Below are positions 9,501 to 17,988 of a stretch of DNA of 64,000 bases, piece by piece. The position numbers were made by a program, and so were the translations under genes. How positions within the stretch are numbered: position 1 is the stretch's first letter; every line of letters starts with the position of its first letter. Origin of the DNA: Aphrocallistes beatrix (taxonomy: Eukaryota; Porifera; Hexactinellida; Sceptrulophora; Aphrocallistidae); NCBI GenBank assembly GCA_963281255.1, contig OY725490.1:6634001-6698000 (forward strand), written 5' to 3'. The notes beneath the pieces were generated by a model. It made no database searches, had not been told where the DNA came from, and saw nothing but the letters and a program-made list of their open reading frames with translations.

Positions 9501-12500
9501 TCTTATTTATTCTCCTGAAATTTGACCCTCGTATATCTACCTGATTAGTATGAATAGAAGGGTAAAAGTTTTATAAGAGTAGTATACTCAGATCTGTGAT
9601 AACATTTGTAATGGTGGATGCGCAGGTTAAAGTTCTGATTGTGGGTGGAGCTAAAGTCGGCAAAACAACTCTATTCCACCAACTCGTGAGTGGGCAGGGA
9701 ACGCCTCGAAGCGGTTCATCGATTCGTGACTGTAGCAAAGTTATTGCTGTCAAGAACTTACAATTAGATATCCATGATTGTCTGGTGTCTTCTCCCAAAT
9801 CTCTTTTCTCCAACTCTTGGCGGAATGTGAATGCCGTCATATACGTTTTCTCGTTTGAAGATATAAGGTCTCTCCATGAAGCTTTGATCTGGTTCCACCA
9901 TGTGAGAGAAGACATTCAGTATGACAATATTCACCAGATCCTAGTTGGGAATAAGAAAGATATGCTTAAAATGTCGGAACAGACTTCATTCGGGCGCACG
10001 AAGAGTGAAATAATCAAAGAGATTGGTATTTCTCAAACGGATGTCTTCGATACCACGGCTACTACTGGGGAAGGAGTGGGTGATATTAAGGAAAGAATTG
10101 CGCAGAAATTTCGCAATTATGCCTCTAGTCGACCTTTCGGCCCCTCTTTGCGGTTAGTCCCACAGCATAGCAGTCCTGGTTGCATGTGTATTAGTAGTTA
10201 ATCCTAAGAAGTGTAATTACGCCTGCTCATGTTATGAACATAATTTTAAATAATAATTATATGCTATCCAGTCTCTGTCTTTTTGGAATATATTTATTAT
10301 CTTAAAGTATTTAATTTGTCCCCTATAAAGTTTGAAACGTGTACTACAACATAGTTCTTGCATATGTCCACAGCCGGGTACTACCAGGTATACGTCCTTC
10401 CTCCTTATACTGACATCCCCACTTTTCATTTCAAATTAAATAACAATCACTTGAATAATTTAGTAGAAATCTGATCGTTATTTTTGGCAGGATCGCGCGT
10501 ATGGACGTACATACATACGGATGTGGCACCCCCCTTACATGAGCTGCACTATAAAAAGGAAATGTTTTGCACTTAGAGAATCGATATGATATTTTTTAGT
10601 TTGAAGAAATCTTTATGAGCAATCGACAGGAAATCATTCTTTAATTTCATACTTTAATTTGGACCGTATACTTTAGGAAATGATATGTGCAATTTTTCCT
10701 GTTTTCAAAATTATCTGTTCTTGTTCTAACATTACTTTCATTATGCCTTGGCTCTAGCATATCTCAAATTTCCCCATCGATATAGTTACTAGTATATACA
10801 ATTCTTTGTGGCTGATAAAACTTACTAATTATACTCGCATCATCATACAAACAGTATAAATATACTAGATACTTGACTTAGAAATAGATAAAATTAAAAT
10901 CTACAATTGGTACAGTGACTAAAATGTCTACAGCTTGTAACATAATCATTCTCGGAGCCCATTCGGTGGGGAAAACTGTTCTTTTCAACCAAATTACTTG
11001 CAAACAAGCAGCTCCTCGCTCCATCTACCACAATTCTGTAGATACTGGGTTGGTCTCTTGGTCTTATGGTGGAAAGCAGATTAAAATCGAGGTGCGAGAC
11101 ACTATTTGCACATCTTCTAACTCACTGAATAGCACTCTATGTCGGAACTTGGACATCGTATTGTTCGTGTATTCCGTTGACTCTCGAGACTCCATCGATG
11201 AACTAATTAAATGGTACGAAGCAATCTATAAACACCTACCGCCTGATATTATCAGTTGTTTGGTAGGAAATAAGCAAGACAAGAAGCCGGCTAATGATAT
11301 CGCGAAAAGTATTGACCAGATAAAGACTTTGACTGCGATTAGTGATCTAAACTGTTTTCAAGTCTCTGCCCTTACAGGCGCAGGGATAAATGAAATGATT
11401 GATTCTATCGCTCGCGGAATTTTACGTAAACAACCTCGGGCTACTGACAAGAAGCCCATTATTTTGAAAGAAATCCGTACCAACACTGATGATGCTTATT
11501 GTTGTATAAATTAGATGTTTATACTTTGTAATCTGTTTACACTACTCTTAAGGATAATGCTCATTCAATTTTTAATGTATCTTTAGAATTTCATTAGATT
11601 TAACACATCTTTACCAGTTCTATGGAAGTTTAATACATTTATGACACTTCATTTGGTATTGACCTTGTTTCAATTAAAAGAATTAGAGAATATTTATGTA
11701 ATATTGTCCCAACTAAACCAAGTAATCGAATCCTAATTTAAGGTTTTTCTGTTTGAGCCTTATCTGCAGTTCGGCATAACGGCGTACCCAATCACCCGTT
11801 GAGTACTATAAGCAAATAATCGAGATTATACGTATAACACCAGAGGCGTAGCCAGGGTGCGGCACATGGGGCCTAGGCCGCAACCTCAAAGGCTGTGCCC
11901 ACTAAAATTTCACAAATTAGCATTGGGTGCCGCAACCCTCTCACGGAATTGCCGCACCCTAAAAATTGGGCTGGCTACGCCTCTGTATAACACTATACTT
12001 TTTTTACAAAATAGCTTTGAATTCATATTCTAATTTAAGGTAGTGAATAATAAAATTAGGTTAAAGTATTTAATGCTGAGTCAGAAAGGAATCCCCAAAG
12101 AATATATATTATTCTCAAATGGAACTGATTTAATTAATAATTTTATGATTTTAAAAGAATATTATCTAAGATGGACTACTTCTATTGGAGAAATTTGAGA
12201 GTTGACATGATACTGCTAATACTAGTTCTTATCAACATACTTAGTAATCCTTCTATCTAGGCATTTTAAGAAGTTACCATATGGCGCCATCGAAATGCTA
12301 TCAACACAATCTCCCTTGAAGATATCCAGGTAAGGTGTACTACCCTCAAGATAGTCTGGAACTTCCCTATCACTAATTCATAATCAAATTTGACCTGTAG
12401 AATAAAATATAATTTTTGGAATAAAATATTTGATTTAAAAATTGCTTCGTATAATGAAAGTGGTGTGGTGCCATGTGTAACTGGAAGTTCCAGGAATTCG

Positions 12501-14790
12501 GGAATACACAGTACAGGTCACCACACTTTCATAATCGTAATCAGTAATCAACGACACTAAATTCCCTTACTCTTCTATTATAATATGCTGAATTGAAACT
12601 AAAATTAGTTTGGTTTATATCGAAACTTTAATTTAACCAATATGTAATGTCGAAAATTTATCTCTAATCTCTCCTTGAAGGCCCATCGGTAGTCACCCAA
12701 TACTAATGAGAAGGAAGAGATTGGTGTATCGTCCTAATGTCAAGAGTGAGGCTAGCATTCCTAACGTGATGACTGCTTTACCCCAGGCAGCTCCCCTCCA
12801 ACCCATCGTGAGTTTATTTTCACACATTTTTTATCCTCTCTAAAAAATACATAGTTTTCCCTTCTAAGTTTATCATGGAGAATATATTTTTATACTTAGG
12901 TCATTCCTGAAAGAAATCGGAAAATCAGTTTATCGAAGCAAAGGCCCCTTGGTGGTAGAAGGGATAAAGAAAAACGAGAAATTGAAAAGTTCAAGTTTAA
13001 AGTCCGTGAGGTGTGCTGTAATTCAGTTTGATAGTTAAATAATATAATTCCTTCCCCAACGAAGATATATTAGCTAAGAAGTTTGATTAGTTATATTATC
13101 TAACATTTTCTTACCCATTTTGTGATGAGCACACAACACTAATTTGCAATAATTTCAACTCCAAATTAAAAGAATCATATCACTCTATGATTGCACACTC
13201 AAGTATTTCTATTGAGTTGTACCTTTTAGATTTCCATTAGTCGATTATAATATACCGAAAGAAATTCCCAATAATTTCTACAAAAGTACATATTCTATGT
13301 TGTTTTTGTTTGAAAAAAACTTTCATTATTGAATAATACAAATATTGTTAAATATAGATGGGAAATATCTTTCTTATTTTCCTATTACTTTATTACTAGC
13401 ATTTTATTTCTTCAGATTTTAGCGGACACAGAAAAAATAGGAATTATTGAACTCGCTTGAGTCCGTTTCTGAAATTGATTGGTTGTGCAAATTTTAAGAA
13501 ATTTATATAGGTTAATTACACTACAAACTTTCGAATATGCGAAATAATATTTAATCATGTTTTCTCGTGCCAAATATTCCTACGCTCATCTATTATACGA
13601 AATTATGAATTATGAATTTAATTTACTTTTTATGCAATTAACTATTAAAGGATTCAGCTTTCGCCCCCAGCACAGCTACTCTGATACAAACAGAGCGTAT
13701 TGTAAATTCTCCAGATGAACATGAGAGTGTGGTATATCCAAATTCCGTACATCCCGATGATAGCTTGAATGCCTCTCAGCATAAACAAGAAATCCTTAAA
13801 GAGAATTTGCATTATCCTCTAGCTGAAGGAGAGGTCGAAGATGCTCCAGGTGATTAGAGCCTAATACTTTGAAGAATTTTAACCATTAAAAATGAAGTTG
13901 ATGACATGGCCTGTAGTAATCAAAAAAGTATTGACTCAACACTAGATTGGTTGATTCTTCAACTTCCAAGTAATGATTTTTGAATAACCAGTAAACATAC
14001 TTAATATTAATTTCTAGGTTTGATTACAGAGAAACCTGTAGACCTGATGCCAACAGAGGAAGTGCGTGAAGAATCTGTCATGTCACAGAATAAGGTTCTT
14101 TTTTTTTACGAAATGATTAGAATCATATCCGTTCAGATTACTTAGTTAATGTTACGCTTCATTATATAGCATATTGTTCCAACAATTCCTGTTGGAAACG
14201 GTATTGATGCTTCGTTGGAAGAACCTATAGAACATGTTGACGTAAAACCAATGAAAGAAAATGGTTACGAACATACACAACTCCAATCTAACCCAACAGA
14301 AGCTGACCTAGAAGAAACTCAACCATCGCTTATTGATAATATTGATACTACCAACCCTAGCATTGTAGATGACAGTATTGAGGGAGAAAAGGATGGTACT
14401 TTTGACAAGAGTGACGTTTCAGTGGCAGACAACATTCCTGTCATATCTAGTAAGAACCAGGAGGAATTGAACTTCACCCCAACTGATCCCCCTCGTGATG
14501 GCGACCAAGAGTTAGCTATCGGCGATACAATTACGAATGAACAAGTCGTTGCGCTTGAATATCAACAAAGTTATGTCAATAAAAACACTCAAGGTTTATC
14601 AGAGAACGGCGAAAATGTGAGCGAATCGATTAAATCAAATGGGAATTCTGTTTCTAGTAATGGCACAGTTGAACAGAAAGCCAACACACTGGAAACAGTA
14701 GGTTTATTTTATTAACAGTTATGCAAATGCCTGGCTCAAATTGTGATTATAATGTTCCTATTTTCTCTTCTATAGGATGTTTCTAAATGA
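6529..14790 (+). CDS. DCDC2: Doublecortin-domain protein DCDC2, 11 exons, hosts four nested genes
   Basis: I assembled exons 6529-6828, 7256-7347, 9107-9185, 9247-9296, 9364-9447, 12681-12807, 12900-13010, 13651-13849, 14018-14094, 14170-14697 and 14776-14790. All have GT/AG borders and compatible phases, giving 553 aa. DCX1 (about residues 22-98; VRSIYTPHEGHRVRNLD, GGSYVVGGKEAFK) is in exon 1. DCX2 is split over exons 2-5 (ARFLENANKPIVI, TVYRNGE, VLEIITDKTG, VHTIEGKKIKFL, GRYVAVES). The remainder is a basic then acidic, low-complexity tail, as in human DCDC2, a microtubule-binding protein of cilia. Introns 2 and 5 contain NR2C2AP, a four-TM gene, two GTPases and a MITE. The link from exon 5 to exon 6 rests on phase and open frame only; RNA data could instead show two transcripts. 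Confidence 0.85.
7365..7811 (-). CDS. NR2C2AP: Nuclear receptor 2C2-associated protein (TRA16-like)
   Basis: 148 aa, intronless, antisense within DCDC2 intron 2. RVSSVLNRDVKQFGKQNLIDGDEESCWNSDKGENQ and FQGGFSAK are the family's hallmark blocks, and the C-terminal TDTFGRVTMYTLDIRG matches the end of the human protein. In mammals it represses the orphan nuclear receptor TR4; the fold is a galactose-binding-like beta sandwich, so in other animals it may be a general adaptor. The length is close to the human 139 aa. The ATG at 7811 (complement) is the first in frame, and the stop lies only 17 bp beyond the DCDC2 exon 2 donor. Confidence 0.93.
   Translation of the reverse strand: MAAFIDNEKASSIQHLIEKIRVSSVLNRDVKQFGKQNLIDGDEESCWNSDKGENQSIIIKFKNDVMISEICMKFQGGFSAKLATIDVCDENDTHSTQEAHLSDSSELQKVAFVKKVKAGGNLKITLTNCTDTFGRVTMYTLDIRGSAL
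8297..8304 (+). promoter_or_regulatory. TATA box of the nested four-TM gene
   Basis: TATAAATT lies 68 bp upstream of the ATG at 8365. The nested GTPase gene at 10924 has TATAAATA at 10855, 69 bp before its ATG. TATA boxes at matching distances suggest that the nested genes have their own promoters and are not just DCDC2 intron sequence. Inferred from sequence alone. Confidence 0.4.
8365..8946 (+). CDS. Four-TM protein with two C-terminal PPxY motifs
   Basis: 193 aa, intronless, sense-strand within DCDC2 intron 2. Four hydrophobic stretches (about 11-33, 42-65, 80-104, 109-132) are followed by a roughly 60-residue cytosolic tail with PPSY (154-157) and PPAY (174-177). Tandem PPxY motifs recruit WW domains of Nedd4-type ubiquitin ligases; the layout recalls LAPTM4-type endolysosomal adaptors, but I see no clear sequence match, so the family is open. 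The start is the first ATG (8365), in AAAATGA context and downstream of TATAAATT at 8297; a longer reading from a TTG at 8329 is not needed. A polyadenylation signal AATAAA lies at 9073-9078, just before DCDC2 exon 3. Confidence 0.8.
   Translation: MTRTDSLQMIKVFHIICCISGFIIGTCMMTWGLINIDSPYELALLIIASFLIVINVFYCALLVIDYLLKNPRKVLYAWYSYGVFILFIFTINTIVCLYLIVLIFSVPKAASLLVSSISLMIYFFIKLCLCYLHSKFFSALHMKISVVDVHENAPPSYGEIYPAHDNNPVNTQEPPAYFEIVVENGNIRQGTEV
9611..10201 (+). CDS. Atypical Ras-superfamily GTPase, copy 1 (nested)
   Basis: 196 aa, intronless, inside DCDC2 intron 5. G1 is canonical: G12-x4-G17-K18-T19. G4 is NKKD (114-117). A G5-like TAT lies at 149-151. The G3 motif, normally DTAGQE, reads HDCLVSS: the Asp is kept (D56) but the glycine and catalytic glutamine are gone, so hydrolysis by the usual mechanism is unlikely. 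The C-terminus CMCISS ends in a CaaX-like box (CISS) for prenylation. It is a diverged tandem partner of the gene at 10924, of identical length and with the same G3 loss. I start at the ATG at 9611, six residues before the first beta strand; TATAAG lies at 9572. The subfamily is not assigned. Confidence 0.85.
   Translation: MVDAQVKVLIVGGAKVGKTTLFHQLVSGQGTPRSGSSIRDCSKVIAVKNLQLDIHDCLVSSPKSLFSNSWRNVNAVIYVFSFEDIRSLHEALIWFHHVREDIQYDNIHQILVGNKKDMLKMSEQTSFGRTKSEIIKEIGISQTDVFDTTATTGEGVGDIKERIAQKFRNYASSRPFGPSLRLVPQHSSPGCMCISS
10202..10923. other. DCDC2 intron spacer between the two nested GTPases
   Basis: 722 bp, AT-rich, no coding signal beyond short chance frames. TATAAATA at 10855-10862 is a plausible promoter for the next gene. 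No element ends or structured RNA were recognised. Confidence 0.5.
10924..11514 (+). CDS. Atypical Ras-superfamily GTPase, copy 2 (nested)
   Basis: 196 aa, intronless, 722 bp downstream of copy 1 in DCDC2 intron 5. G1 is G11-x4-G16-K17-T18 (GAHSVGKT), G4 is NKQD (116-119) and G5 is SAL (148-150). G3 reads D59-T-I-C where DTAGQE is expected, so again the glycine and glutamine are absent. The C-terminus CCIN is a CaaX-like box. Equal length, the same missing G3 residues and shared NxxD blocks show that it arose with copy 1 by tandem duplication; sequence identity is otherwise low, so the duplication is old. A role as a nucleotide-locked switch or scaffold is possible but not shown. Confidence 0.85.
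   Translation: MSTACNIIILGAHSVGKTVLFNQITCKQAAPRSIYHNSVDTGLVSWSYGGKQIKIEVRDTICTSSNSLNSTLCRNLDIVLFVYSVDSRDSIDELIKWYEAIYKHLPPDIISCLVGNKQDKKPANDIAKSIDQIKTLTAISDLNCFQVSALTGAGINEMIDSIARGILRKQPRATDKKPIILKEIRTNTDDAYCCIN
11515..12680. other. Remainder of DCDC2 intron 5
   Basis: About 1.2 kb without a gene. It holds the hAT-type MITE at 11841-11985 and an imperfect inverted repeat at about 12448-12542 (ATGAAAGTGGTGTGGTG against CACCACACTTTCAT). The rest is AT-rich and unremarkable. Confidence 0.5.
11841..11985. mobile_element. hAT-type MITE, 145 bp, with 8-bp target duplication
   Basis: Perfect 15-bp terminal inverted repeats CAGAGGCGTAGCCAG flank a 145-bp non-coding element. An exact 8-bp direct repeat TATAACAC lies on both sides (11833-11840 and 11986-11993), the target size of the hAT superfamily. 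A second inner inverted block (GGGTGCGGCA) lies near each end. It has no coding capacity, so it was moved by an enzyme encoded elsewhere. The intact ends and target repeats suggest a fairly recent insertion. Confidence 0.9.
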
Positions 14791-15011
14791 GAGAAAGGCA
14801 ACCCCAATCCTTGCACCTCTGAGCTCACTCCAATACTGTACTAACTTGTAACAGCACAGCTATATACTATAGAGCTCTCTATTATCTTTACAGTCATTTT
14901 ATCTTGACAATTTCATTACCTTTGCTTTGGTACTTGTAAACCACCATTACATATTATATGTACGTCTGTACTTTACCTTTTATTTCATGGTTCTTGCCTC
15001 GTTATCATGTG

Positions 15012-15280
15012 CATAGGCGTCGTAAACTTTATTTCCTACCCTTGGACTGCCCGGCCACAATAATCCAGGGCCGTTCAGTCAGTTAATCGGGCCGTATCTT
15101 CAGCTGATCCAGCGTTACCGTCAGCCAAATGGGCCGTGAACCCTTGATCTACATGAGGAATTAGTAACAGCCAATTACCAGTACATAATAGCACTAAGCT
15201 TTTTACTGGGTAGTACCCGGCATTCACTCTGGGCCGCCCGGCAATTGCCGGGTAATCGGGCGGGTTACGACGCCTATGAT
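15012..15280. mobile_element. MITE of about 269 bp with CATAGGCGTCGTAA ends
   Basis: The 14-bp inverted termini CATAGGCGTCGTAA and TTACGACGCCTATG bound a GC-richer non-coding stretch. TCATGTG occurs at 15005-15011 and again at 15281-15287, a likely 7-8 bp target duplication, which would fit a hAT-like origin; this places the right border two bases beyond the inverted repeat, so the exact end is uncertain. The interior has repeated GCCCGGC/GCCGGGT motifs that can fold. Confidence 0.7.
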
Positions 15281-15402
15281 TCATGTGTACATCGTATATG
15301 AACATCGCTTTGTGTATCATCTATTGCTCACGAATTAACATGCAAGTTCTTGCTGAAGCTGAAGCTAACAAATGAGCTTCTTTTTTAGATACTGTACTAA
15401 GC

Positions 15403-15429
15403 CATAGCCTACTCATTGAGTAGGCTATG
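15403..15429. repeat. Near-perfect short palindrome
   Basis: CATAGCCTACTCA followed by a single base and its reverse complement TGAGTAGGCTATG. It could form a tight hairpin; no T-run follows, and it lies in an intergenic repeat island. Confidence 0.8.
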
Positions 15430-15900
15430 ACTAAGCCCATTTAAGATACGTACTAAATAAATAGCCTTACTCGATAACACAGGCCAACAAAAGATATTTT
15501 TGTCTCTTGGCTCAGATTGTTGGAGCGTTTTTGGGGTATATCGGGGTTGCTGAATCCGAAAATACTATTAGTTTTGCTGAATTGGCTCTAGTTTTCTAGA
15601 TATTACACAACCTTAAATTTTGAGATAATATACAAATATATGCGATTTGTAGGTTTATTACAACATTTACATCTATTTGTTCACTCTATTTCCAGCATAT
15701 TAGAACCTTTCATGCATTCAAAGCGCATTAGACGTTGTTGCCTCAATGATCCTGCAGCCGTATTCACTAAGATCGATCTTAAGATCGAACTTAGAGGTAT
15801 TCACTAAGAATTAAGATCGAACTTAGAAATAACGTTAGGGTTATTAATTAATATTAGAATATAGCATTATACTAATCCTTACTATTAAAACTCGATTATT

Positions 15901-15901
15901 G

Positions 15902-15936
<35 letters not shown>

Positions 15937-15958
15937 ATTTATATATATATATGTATGT
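15901..15958. repeat. TA microsatellite
   Basis: A run of TATATATA units with TTTATA and GTATG interruptions. Simple repeat; no function inferred. Confidence 0.9.
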
Positions 15959-15988
15959 AACGAATTGATTGAAGAAACTGCCGGCCGC

Positions 15989-16300
15989 AGAAGGCTGATT
16001 TTTGGCATGTGGGAGTCTTTTGGCTATGGCTCCAGTAAGTTCTGAGTTCAGAGCAAAATGTCGACTCATCATGGAATTATGACGTCATTGTCACATTTTT
16101 AAAAGTTAAGCAACACAGTTATTCGAGCATAACTCAGCCATTATAGGAGATAGAAGGCTGAAATTTTAATAGAATCTGTATACTAACATAACTCACATAT
16201 GATGCGACTTTCATCAAAAATGATAACTCATCACTTTGTTATGACGTCATCATTACGCATCAAAAAATTTAAAATTGACAAATTTGGTGATTTTCGAGTG
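15989..16300. repeat. Two diverged direct repeats with about 162-bp period
   Basis: AGAAGGCTGA occurs at about 15989 and 16152, and TATGACGTCAT at about 16078 and 16240. Each is preceded by AAAATG-x3-ACTCATCA, so the whole block repeats at a spacing of 162-163 bp. The two units are clearly diverged. This may be part of a larger dispersed element whose ends I could not find. Confidence 0.6.
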
Positions 16301-16543
16301 AAATCGGTTTTAACTTTTAACACTAAGATGGACATATTTAGAGATGTTATCTCCCTTATAATTAACCAATGTCACCTCCAGGCGACCGAAGGGAGCCTCC
16401 GGCGGACACGAAGTGTCTGCCAGCCGCGCAGCGCAAGCAAGCGAAGCGCGCTTGTCAAATTGATTACGTGATCAGTTTGCCTCCTCCTTATTTATTAGCA
16501 GTTACCAATATGACTTCCCACAAAAGCCCCGCGATACCAAGTA

Positions 16544-16727
16544 CAGTAGAACTCGGTTAGTACGTACTCGGGATACAACGTACTTCGGCTTAGTACTCAT
16601 TTCTCTTTCCCAGAATTCATTTATTATATAGATTCCTATGTAATATCAACTCGGTTAGTACGTACTTACGGATAGTACGTACTTTTTTCCGCTTCCCGGA
16701 GGGGTACGTACTAACCGAGTTCTACTG
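16544..16727. mobile_element. pogo/Tigger-like MITE, 184 bp
   Basis: 24-bp perfect inverted ends begin CAGTAGAACTCGGTTAGTAC, flanked by TA on both sides (16542-16543 and 16728-16729), as expected for Tc1/mariner-pogo elements. Inner GTACGTAC palindromes repeat several times. There is no coding capacity. The ends are related to those of the elements at 18463 and 27923. Confidence 0.85.
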
Positions 16728-17164
16728 TATAACACAATTATTGTTCACTACAATAAGTGTTACTGTTCCAGACAGGCTCGTTTGAACATAATACACCAAT
16801 GTGCTAGGCGTGATTAATCCTTATCTTAAAGCTTAATAATTTATTCAAGACATCTAGTCTCCTGCGTTATAGGTGCTCCTCTACCAGCGTTAGCGATTTA
16901 AGCATTTATATGGAATACCTCGTCTTAATTCTATAATAATTTTACAATTGCGTTATTCCCAACATGGTTTACCCAGTTCAACATTTGCCATTTATAAATA
17001 ATCATATTTTTTCCGAAATTAATTCCCTTTGCATATTTAAATGCTAAAAAAATCTTAAACGTCTGTATAGTCATTTGTCCGTCTCTCAAACTGGATACAG
17101 ACAGTAATATCGAGTGCGAATTTTGTTTCAATCAGTTTGGGTTCTATGAGACAAATACATCGAT

Positions 17165-17232
17165 CTGGGGGGCATACCCCCCATGGTCAGAGTTCTGGAG
17201 GGTATACCCCATGGTCAGAGTTCTGGAAGGTG
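17165..17232. repeat. Short tandem repeat, about 30-bp unit
   Basis: The core CCCATGGTCAGAGTTCTGGA appears twice in tandem, with flanking GGGGTATACCCC-like palindromes and a degenerate third start. No function is apparent. Confidence 0.7.
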
Positions 17233-17429
17233 TACCCTCATCAGTAGCATATCTATGATTCTTAGGAGGGAGTGTTCAGGGCGCGAGAGTTGTTTTATTA
17301 ATGGTTATAATTGCAATTGCAATTTTGCTATTTTTTAAGCTAAATAATTTTATTACTAATTACAAAAGACAATTTAGTCTGCCAATACATTATATTAGTA
17401 CATTTGTTTTTTAATTTAGACTATCCAAC

Positions 17430-17786
17430 ATGCCAATTGTTCAATTTTTTACCAACCTCTCACGTATTTCTTTCCAACCCGAGTTCTCCAAAGAGCTGGC
17501 GAAGGTGATCGCCACGAGCCTAGACAGGCCTGTAGACCATGTGTCCTTGTGTGTTATTCCAGACTGCTTGATGATGTTTGGAGGGAGTGATGCGGGTCAT
17601 GCACACATCAAGGTTACGAGCATGACCAGCTTGGGAGAGAAGTTGAATGGTAAACATTGCGCAGCTATTAATGGCTTTATATCGGAAAAGCTCCCCATCG
17701 CATTGGATAGGATACTGATACAGTTCTTTGATGTGAAAGGTTTCGAAGTAGGGCTAGGCGACAAGATAGCGTCGGAGTTGAAATAA
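17430..17786 (+). CDS. MIF: Macrophage migration inhibitory factor / D-dopachrome tautomerase family
   Basis: 118 aa, intronless. The first residue after Met is Pro (P2), the catalytic N-terminal proline of this tautomerase family once Met is removed. VIPDCLMMFGGS is the MIF hallmark (human VVPDQLMAFGGS), and the C-terminal LDRILIQFFDVKGFEVG matches the last strands of the trimer-forming fold. It acts as a keto-enol tautomerase and, in vertebrates, a cytokine without signal peptide. The lysine at the usual active-site position (GKPP in human) appears replaced in LDRPVDHV, so activity may differ. MIF versus DDT cannot be settled by eye. Confidence 0.9.
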   Translation: MPIVQFFTNLSRISFQPEFSKELAKVIATSLDRPVDHVSLCVIPDCLMMFGGSDAGHAHIKVTSMTSLGEKLNGKHCAAINGFISEKLPIALDRILIQFFDVKGFEVGLGDKIASELK

Positions 17787-17988
17787 CTCCTGGGGCTAGA
17801 CAATAAGATGGAGATTCCTCTCACCTATTTCTTCTTAATTAAAAGAGTGTATTTCCCAGTAATTACATAGTTTCTATATATTTTCTACTTTGAACTTATT
17901 AGTGTGTGGATTCAATCGAGTTATTAAATATTATTAATCACATTTGGTCATCTTTATGCTTGACTTTTTAATCAGATAAATTAGCTAA

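Larger units (their letters stand above)
14791..17429. other. Repeat-rich intergenic island
   Basis: 2.6 kb between DCDC2 and MIF with no gene I can support. It contains the elements and repeats listed separately at 15012, 15403, 15901, 15989, 16544 and 17165. A short direct repeat (TTAAGATCGAACTTAGA) occurs twice near 15780-15825, within the GC-poor block CTAAGATCGATCTTAAG. Short frames here come from repeat sequence. Confidence 0.6.

Noticed and set aside
13416-13460. Alternative DCDC2 terminal exon after TTCTTCAG
   Set aside because: It would add only 14 residues and a stop; the exon at 13651 continues the frame for another 270 residues. An isoform is possible but unsupported.
15075-15320. 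81-codon antisense frame
   Set aside because: It lies within the MITE at 15012; a product of repeat sequence.
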